DNA from: Promethearchaeota archaeon
GTDB taxonomy: Archaea > Asgardarchaeota > Lokiarchaeia > Sigyniarchaeales > SOKP01
Assembly: GCA_011364975.1 (NCBI GenBank)
Contig: RDOE01000001.1
Coordinates: 48,707-112,706, forward strand
Reading direction: 5' to 3'
DNA length: 64,000 nt
The notes under the pieces were generated by a model that saw only the letters and a list, made by a program, of their open reading frames with translations, was not told where the DNA came from and ran no database searches. The stretch's first letter is position 1. Each line of letters opens with the position of its first letter. The translations under genes and the position numbers were made by a program. Of this stretch, positions 57,387 to 64,000 are shown in pieces.

Positions 57387-58715
57387 ATGGCTTTAAATCA
57401 TTTAAGTGAAGAAGACTTTTATAAGAAGCTTTCAAATCATCTTAAGGCTAAAAATTTTAAGGATTTTACTAATTTAATTGAAAAATCTCCGGAATTAGAT
57501 ATTCATCTAAATCCTAGACTAATCCCAAACCGCTTTGAATATATTTCAGATTTAATATTAGATTGTTTCAAAAAAGTAGGAGAATCATATCAAACATCTG
57601 CATTAGGTGAAATTATAGATATATTAAGGTTTTGTAATCAATTCAATTTATTTGATAAAGATTTGTCTATAGAGGAAAAAACAATTATTAATAACATCTA
57701 TAACGATGTTATTTTTATTTCGAATTTATATGATGTATTTGGAAAAATAACCAATTGTTTTATCCATTATGTCAGAGTTAATCTTCCAGAAATATTATAT
57801 GGCTATCTCACTAACTTTCCATCCATATATTTTGAAAATATTGATTTGTTGGTTTATTATGTAAAAAATATTTTTTGGGATCAATATACAATTTATGGCC
57901 TTAGCGTTAAAAAGATAGGGCCTTTTAAGGGGTTTTATGATATATTTAAACGTTCTTACAATCAATCTACAACAGATTTTATTGAATTTGATATATACTA
58001 TAAATATACAAGTTTTTATTATGAATTAAATGATACTAAAGAATTTACTATAGTGAAAAGGCATTTAGTCTCCCCAAAAAATATTCTAAGTAATGCTGAT
58101 AAAATTTTAAAAGAAAATGACTATAAATTTTACAGCCTTTCAATGGTTTTGCTTGGTGGTATTGGCCCTCAGGGTCATGGATTTACTTATTCTACCCCTA
58201 AAAAAGAAGTAATTGAAATATGTTCAGACATAAGGGAAAACAATGCGATAATAATTAAGTATAAAATTTTTTTAAAAAATCAGTTTCTGAAAAAGTTGAG
58301 AAAAGAATTATCATCTTTAAAGGAAGATTTACGAGATTCAATTATTAATTATCTTGATTCAGCCCTAAATCAAAAAGAATTGATTGGATACAATAAAAAG
58401 GACAGAGTTTTAAAAATTATATCTAATCATTTAACAAATTTCACTGAAGCTTTAAAAATAAATAAACTTAACTTTGATGATTTAATCGATATTATTTCAG
58501 AAGCTTTATCAATAATCTTAAGACCTATTAATATGGTTGATCAATTTAAATGTCGAATGGATTTGATAAATGAGGGAAAATTAGATTCAGATGATATAGC
58601 TAAGCTTACTAGTTTGAAAGGAAAGTCTCATTATGATGTTTTGAAAGAACGTTTATTTTTTCAATATATTAATAATTGGTTTTATGAATTATATTTAGCA
58701 AAAAAGGTTAAATAG
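57387..58715 (+). CDS. Hypothetical protein (442 aa), immediately downstream of the Roadblock gene
   Basis: Long ORF, co-directional, 63-nt gap after the Roadblock gene; no family recognised. Confidence 0.65.
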   Translation: MALNHLSEEDFYKKLSNHLKAKNFKDFTNLIEKSPELDIHLNPRLIPNRFEYISDLILDCFKKVGESYQTSALGEIIDILRFCNQFNLFDKDLSIEEKTIINNIYNDVIFISNLYDVFGKITNCFIHYVRVNLPEILYGYLTNFPSIYFENIDLLVYYVKNIFWDQYTIYGLSVKKIGPFKGFYDIFKRSYNQSTTDFIEFDIYYKYTSFYYELNDTKEFTIVKRHLVSPKNILSNADKILKENDYKFYSLSMVLLGGIGPQGHGFTYSTPKKEVIEICSDIRENNAIIIKYKIFLKNQFLKKLRKELSSLKEDLRDSIINYLDSALNQKELIGYNKKDRVLKIISNHLTNFTEALKINKLNFDDLIDIISEALSIILRPINMVDQFKCRMDLINEGKLDSDDIAKLTSLKGKSHYDVLKERLFFQYINNWFYELYLAKKVK

Positions 58716-58881
58716 ATTTATCAAATTTATTCCATTTACGGGAAAGCTGCTCTATAGTTTCAAGATTGTTAAAAGATTGAGGAAGTTTTATTTGATTTTT
58801 AATAAATATGATTATTATCAATTTTAACTTCATATTATTTAAGGAGTATTTCTAATAATTAAGAAAAAAAAGTTTATTTTA

Positions 58882-59295
58882 TTATTTTTTTAACTTTACT
58901 TCAGTATTATTTGTTGGTCTTCTTTCAAAATAGAGGTTTTTCAATGAAAGAAGTGCATTTCCAATTCCGCCACCTAAGGCCCCAAATATAGCTGAAAGAA
59001 TTATAATTATCAATAATAATAACCAGCCGAAACCCTCACCGAAGATTAAAGCCCCGAATTGATCTAATATTAAATAAACGTTCCTGGATACTAGACCCGA
59101 TAAGATGTAAATCATCCATGATAAACTCACACCCAATGTTCCGCTTAGAATCGATCGTTTCATTGACTTATTTAGAAAACCTGAAATTATACCGGGGATA
59201 ATTACTAATTGCCAAATAGGAGCTAAAGTTAAGAGCATAGTTGCACACATGCCAATTAAGACACTAGAAATAAACCATTTATCTTCTATCCTCAC
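58882..59295 (-). CDS. Small multi-TM membrane protein (hypothetical)
   Basis: GTG at 59295 preceded by GGAGGT ('ggaggttaataaagtgagg'). The track start at 59415 would overlap the penicillin acylase ORF by more than 100 nt. Confidence 0.65.
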   Translation of the reverse strand: MRIEDKWFISSVLIGMCATMLLTLAPIWQLVIIPGIISGFLNKSMKRSILSGTLGVSLSWMIYILSGLVSRNVYLILDQFGALIFGEGFGWLLLLIIIILSAIFGALGGGIGNALLSLKNLYFERRPTNNTEVKLKK

Positions 59296-59299
59296 TTTA

Positions 59300-61888
59300 T
59301 TAACCTCCACTGGGAAAAAAGTATAATTTGGACTCAATACAAGATGTCGGAAAATTAGAAAAAGTATTAGTAAAATACTGGTAGTGATATTTACCCTGAA
59401 GGAAAAGATCTTCAAGTTGATCAGAATAATGTTTTGAATTAGAAAGGCCTCTTTGACCGGAAGGAATTACACTTAAACTATTATTCAGATTACTAAAATC
59501 AATTATCATTCGCTCAGAAGCGCCTCCTGTAGCATAACCTATTCCTGATCTAATATTTACACGTGATGGATTAACTGTAAATCCCTCTCCATCTGCTTCA
59601 TAAGGACCTTTACTTAATGAATCTAATCCAGTCAATGATGGATAGTAAAGCTGATGGAAATCACCCCATCTCCATTTCATGATATCTTCAGAACCATAGA
59701 AGTCTTCTAACCAATTTATAGTCGCATTAAAGGCTGTAAGCATTGTTTCATTTCTCGTTTCCGTAATTAAAGGAGTTGAGACATTGTCGAACCAATGAGA
59801 ATCTGGGTTTTCTTTCATAAGATATTCTAATATTACTGTTTGTGGTCTCATAGGGAAATTATAAAACCCTATTTCATCATTGAAAGTATAATCTTCAAAA
59901 AAGTCTCTCCATTTACGATATATTAGAGGAGCTGCATCATCTTTATCCATTATGAACCCCCAGTTTTCTAATTCATTCAACACATTACTTATTTTAGTAG
60001 GAGGTGTAATTCCATAGTAGTTTTTAATCACTTCAATTAGATCAGGGATAAATGCCTTTGCTGCGGTAGAATTTACATCATTTTGGAATAGGATCATAGT
60101 ATCTATATTAATCGTGCCATCTGGAGCATTATTAAGTAATTCATTTATTCTTCTTGCTCGATAACCATTAACATATTCATTTTGAAGAAAAAATTTAACG
60201 TATTCAGGTCCAGCAACCAATTGATTTGCAGAAGCTAAATAACTTTGCGCTGGATTTACGGAGCTAGGTAATTCAGCAAAAGGAACATATCCAATCCATT
60301 CTCCTTCTCCGTTTGAAGCATTATATGGAATAGAACCATTACCAGGATGCCAAATTGGTATATTAGAGTCATCTCTAATAGGGACTTTACCTGTTGGTCT
60401 AATTGCAATATTTCCATAAATATCTCCATACACTATATTTTGAGCAAGCGTTGTCCAATATTTAGACGCTTCATTAAAGTCATTTCGATTTTGAGCTCGA
60501 TCAAATCCATTACCAGCTATGAAATTGAAAAATAAATCGTTAGCAGTCCATTTTGAAGCTATTATAATATCTCCTAGAGAGGTTGGTAAACCAAAACTAC
60601 GCAAATCACTAAGGACTGGACCATGGACAGTTTTTCTAATCGTAAATTCTTCTGGTTCTTTATTCTTTATTTTAATAATAAAGTTTTCATATGTATATGC
60701 TGTTGATGTTTTATTATAAATATAGTGGTCTTCACCATCAATATTATAATAATACCAATCAAGAACATCGTATCCCGTGTTTGTAAAACCCCAACCTACA
60801 TAATCATTATGACCAACTGCAATCAATGGCATTCCCGGTATAATATATCCATAAATATGAAGTCCTGTATCTTCCGCTTTAAGATGTTGCTCATACCACA
60901 CACCCGGCATTAACCAAGCAAGATGCATATCATTACAAAGAATTGGAGCTCCAGTATTGCTCTTTGATCCATTAACAACCCAATTATTAGAACCAATTAT
61001 TTCATTTTTTTGGTTTTCGATTTTATCCTTTTCAGAATCAATTTGTTGAAGTCCATTTAAGAATTTCGATATTTCAGTCTTTAAATTATTAGTGGATTTA
61101 AAAGAGGTACCTGCTTTCATAGGGCTCTCGGGATACGTACCATAATCTGGAACTATAGGTATTTGGTATGGTAAGGGAAGTGAAAATAATTCATTATAAT
61201 ATGTATTGTTTAACGCTTCTAAAGATAAATATCTGTAAAAATCATTATAATTCCATGTCATTTGCCTTGCCATTTCTTGTGCTATACATAGAGAATCAAC
61301 AGTTGACCACGTTGTAGGTTCAAAATTTAATAAATAATATTCCAAAGGTTTAGTATCTTTATGGGTATTTATATAATGATTAATTCCGTCTACATATCTC
61401 TCAAAATTCGGATAAAACTCCATAGTACCATTATTATACATCTCTTTTAAGGCTTCATCAGTCTTCATTGCCCATTCTTCCATTCCCATCGCAAGAGCAA
61501 ACTTATCATTAGCCAACATACTCTCACCTAATATTTCAGATAATTTTCCTCTTACTTGACGTCTCCACATATCCATTTGGAAAAGTCTGTCTTGAGCATG
61601 GCAATAACCTTGAGCAAAGAACATATCGGCTTCATATTCTGCAAAAATATGGGGTACGCCCCATTCATCTCGTATTACAGATACTTCTCCTGACAATCCA
61701 GGGATATTCAATCGTTCTGCAGACGGATGTTCTCCTGGTACTTTCCAAACACCATTTCCGGGAAATAAAAGATTCCCTAATGGTGGAATACCTAATAAGG
61801 GTATAGAGAATATTGCTAGAAATACAATTGTTATTACAATAAAAGAAGATAATTGTATAATCATTTTTTTTTCTGATTTCTTCATCAT
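59300..61888 (-). CDS. Penicillin acylase (penicillin amidase) family Ntn-hydrolase
   Basis: 'VSVIRDEWGVPHIFAEYEADMFFAQGYCHAQDRLFQMDMWRRQVRGKLSEILG', catalytic 'GSNNWVVNGSKSNTGAPILCNDMHL', 'HYSDQLEDLFLQGKYH'. Confidence 0.95.
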   Translation of the reverse strand: MMKKSEKKMIIQLSSFIVITIVFLAIFSIPLLGIPPLGNLLFPGNGVWKVPGEHPSAERLNIPGLSGEVSVIRDEWGVPHIFAEYEADMFFAQGYCHAQDRLFQMDMWRRQVRGKLSEILGESMLANDKFALAMGMEEWAMKTDEALKEMYNNGTMEFYPNFERYVDGINHYINTHKDTKPLEYYLLNFEPTTWSTVDSLCIAQEMARQMTWNYNDFYRYLSLEALNNTYYNELFSLPLPYQIPIVPDYGTYPESPMKAGTSFKSTNNLKTEISKFLNGLQQIDSEKDKIENQKNEIIGSNNWVVNGSKSNTGAPILCNDMHLAWLMPGVWYEQHLKAEDTGLHIYGYIIPGMPLIAVGHNDYVGWGFTNTGYDVLDWYYYNIDGEDHYIYNKTSTAYTYENFIIKIKNKEPEEFTIRKTVHGPVLSDLRSFGLPTSLGDIIIASKWTANDLFFNFIAGNGFDRAQNRNDFNEASKYWTTLAQNIVYGDIYGNIAIRPTGKVPIRDDSNIPIWHPGNGSIPYNASNGEGEWIGYVPFAELPSSVNPAQSYLASANQLVAGPEYVKFFLQNEYVNGYRARRINELLNNAPDGTINIDTMILFQNDVNSTAAKAFIPDLIEVIKNYYGITPPTKISNVLNELENWGFIMDKDDAAPLIYRKWRDFFEDYTFNDEIGFYNFPMRPQTVILEYLMKENPDSHWFDNVSTPLITETRNETMLTAFNATINWLEDFYGSEDIMKWRWGDFHQLYYPSLTGLDSLSKGPYEADGEGFTVNPSRVNIRSGIGYATGGASERMIIDFSNLNNSLSVIPSGQRGLSNSKHYSDQLEDLFLQGKYHYQYFTNTFSNFPTSCIESKLYFFPSGG

Positions 61889-62114
61889 ACAACCTATTTT
61901 TTTTAATTTAAATTTTTTAAATCTAGCTTAATATAAATTGTTAAATCATGTTATATAAAACATTCATCTTTAGATAAAAAATTAGCCAGAATTCCTTTAA
62001 AATAAAACAGTTACAAAATAATTATAAATACTTTGAGAAGAATATAAATACATAACTTTATATTCAAAAAATTAAAATTAGGAAGTCTTTTAATAAAAAA
62101 AATTAAAAAAAGTA

Positions 62115-62846
62115 GTGAAATTAAACATGGCTATACCCACACATTTAACATTTTGGTTAGAAGGATTAACAGCTTCAAGTGTAATATTAGTTGCAGTGAT
62201 TCTCGGATTAATCTCTCTTTTTAAGTCAAAAAAATTAGGAGCAAAGCTTTTAACTTATTTAGGATTGACAATATTCTTTATTGGTCTTTTATATTTAGGT
62301 CCATTTACAGACTTCTTATTAGTTTTAATAACTAGCTCTAATATAAATGTCCCTCCTTTTGGAATAGCTTTTTATGGAATTTTAAGTTATTTATGGATAG
62401 CTCCAGCAATAATTTTAGCCATGTATATTGGAGGAGAGTTATTAATTCCTAAAAGAAAATGGATACTGATAATAATTTATAGTATCTTGGCAGTAGTGTT
62501 TGAATGGTTCTTATGGACAGATACCGCAAATACATTTCAATTCGATTTACCCACTCCAGGAGAAGAAATTATTGATTCAAACTTTAATAGAACATCTCCA
62601 GCATTCTTACTTATGGTTATATTTATTGCATCTATCATTGTTTTTCATGGAATTGGATTTATAAGTAAAAGTATAAAATCAACAGGTGTAATCAAGAAGA
62701 AATTCTTACTATTGGGGATTGGATTTTTAGTTTTTAGTATAGCTGGTGCTGGTGATTCTTTAGTTAATCCAGATATTACTCTAGTTATTGTTAGATTAGG
62801 TATGATTAGCAGTATCATCTTAATGTATTATGGATTAAAGACTTAA
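62115..62846 (+). CDS. Hypothetical seven-TM membrane protein
   Basis: Seven hydrophobic segments by eye; no family motif recognised. Confidence 0.65.
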   Translation: MKLNMAIPTHLTFWLEGLTASSVILVAVILGLISLFKSKKLGAKLLTYLGLTIFFIGLLYLGPFTDFLLVLITSSNINVPPFGIAFYGILSYLWIAPAIILAMYIGGELLIPKRKWILIIIYSILAVVFEWFLWTDTANTFQFDLPTPGEEIIDSNFNRTSPAFLLMVIFIASIIVFHGIGFISKSIKSTGVIKKKFLLLGIGFLVFSIAGAGDSLVNPDITLVIVRLGMISSIILMYYGLKT

Positions 62847-62881
62847 TCGATAATAAAGAGTTATTAAAAAATTCAATTTTT

Positions 62882-64000
62882 TTATTTTATATTTATTTCT
62901 TGAATGTAATCAAAGATAATATCAATTCTATCTTTAATGCTACCTACTAAACCTTCTTCTTCAGAAACGATTGAATTAATTGCGGTTTTTAATCCATAAT
63001 GACCCTCAGAAATTAAAACCCTAATTGGGAGAGTAAGAATATCACTAATTAGCATCAAGAATTCTTGTATTATCTTTATAATCTTTGGAAAATTCTCTTC
63101 TGTTTTTTCTATTATAGTTTGATCAGAAGACACTAATTTATCTTCTTTTTCCCTTCTTAATTCCTCCCAAACGTTATCTTTAAGTTCCGAAAAATCGATA
63201 CCAAGATTCTCCAAAGCCATCTGGGCACCCTCAAAAATGAAGTTTATATCATCTTTTCCAGTAAATTGTTTTATATTTTCAACCATCTCTATTGGCGCTA
63301 ATCCATCAAGAAAACTGATTAATAACTGATGATAATCATTAATAACGTCGATTGGGATGAAAAGAAAAGCAAAATCTTTTAATTGTTTGAAAATGTATCC
63401 GGCAACTTTTGCTAAAGTATCATTCTGTAAGATCTTCCCCAGTATACCGCCATATTCATTAAGAAGGTGAATTCCTAAAAATCCTATAATCCTTATCATA
63501 TCATCTTCATAATTTCTGAAGTAATCAAAAAAGTGCTCTGGTTCCATGTTTAATTTTTCCTCGATAAGAGTTCTTACTCTATCCTTCACAGATTCTAAAG
63601 GTTCATCAAGTAATTCTTCAATTTTATCTAAGGATAAAACTTCCTGAATTTTATCAATAAAATCTAATTTTTCTTCTTTAGGTATCTCTTCTTCTATGGC
63701 CTCTTCAAAAAGAACATCTGATCTTATATTTTGTCGAATTGGTTTAGAGGTTATATCTTTCCATTCTGATGTTTCATATATCTTGCAAGCAAATTGAAGG
63801 CAATCTCCTCCTTTAGCAATGCATTTTTTCTCAATAATATTAATACGATAATCATTCCTTTTGATTTTAAGAATAAAATTAGCAACACTCTCTAACATCC
63901 CAGTTAGTCCACATGCTAAGCCTTCTGAGTTTTTTGATTTTACTTTTTCAAAATTAAATGTATCTTCTTTGTCCAATCCATAACCCGCACAAATAGGACA
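62882..64000 (-). CDS. V4R-domain-like protein, partial (5' end outside window)
   Basis: ORF remains open upstream of the track start (which is TTG): CPICAGYGLDKEDTFNFEKVKSKNSEGLACGLTGMLESVANFI..YRINIIEKKCIAKGGDCLQFACKIYE, with the V4R-like C-terminal 'GGDxCxF' pattern, followed by a long helical region. Confidence 0.6.
   Translation of the reverse strand, partial: CPICAGYGLDKEDTFNFEKVKSKNSEGLACGLTGMLESVANFILKIKRNDYRINIIEKKCIAKGGDCLQFACKIYETSEWKDITSKPIRQNIRSDVLFEEAIEEEIPKEEKLDFIDKIQEVLSLDKIEELLDEPLESVKDRVRTLIEEKLNMEPEHFFDYFRNYEDDMIRIIGFLGIHLLNEYGGILGKILQNDTLAKVAGYIFKQLKDFAFLFIPIDVINDYHQLLISFLDGLAPIEMVENIKQFTGKDDINFIFEGAQMALENLGIDFSELKDNVWEELRREKEDKLVSSDQTIIEKTEENFPKIIKIIQEFLMLISDILTLPIRVLISEGHYGLKTAINSIVSEEEGLVGSIKDRIDIIFDYIQEINIK

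Noticed and set aside
61665-61892. 75-aa minus-strand ORF at the penicillin acylase 5' end
   Set aside because: Alternate frame of the acylase start region; low-complexity.
1-64000. CRISPR arrays, transposons, integrases, prophage or toxin-antitoxin loci
   Set aside because: No regularly spaced repeats, transposase/integrase motifs or cas-like ORFs seen on either strand. The MazG-like gene at 52360 lacks a MazEF partner.

Overview
AT-rich archaeal chromosomal window that is best explained as Asgard (Lokiarchaeota-like) DNA. This lineage call is an inference from gene content; no search was run. The left end is an archaeal ribosomal-protein operon on the minus strand (uS19-uL22-uS3-uL29-Rpp29/Pop4-uS17-uL14-uL24-eS4). 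Most of the rest is informational, metabolic and transport genes. Examples are ribokinase, M20 peptidases, PepD, GcvH-like, MptE-like, RlmE, Trm1, class I FBPase, TlyA, a complete Opp/Dpp transporter with two solute-binding paralogues, UbiA, GPT/Alg7-like, M48 protease, MetAP2 and penicillin acylase. No CRISPR array, transposase, integrase or rRNA was seen. One tRNA (Gln-UUG, with an apparent C33) is present. The most interesting content is a scattered set of eukaryote-like genes. These are: a ribophorin-I/OST1-like protein divergently paired with Sec61-beta; an OSTC/OST3-C-terminus-like membrane protein; an MglA/Ras-superfamily GTPase convergent with a putative longin ('xGPxI') protein; a Roadblock/LC7 protein; an RPC34/TFE-beta-like Fe-S protein; an expanded Trm112-like protein; a protease with C-terminal SH3-like repeats; and a GATase-like protein with a RING/PHD-like zinc finger. 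All family calls come from motif recognition by eye and need HMM or structure confirmation.
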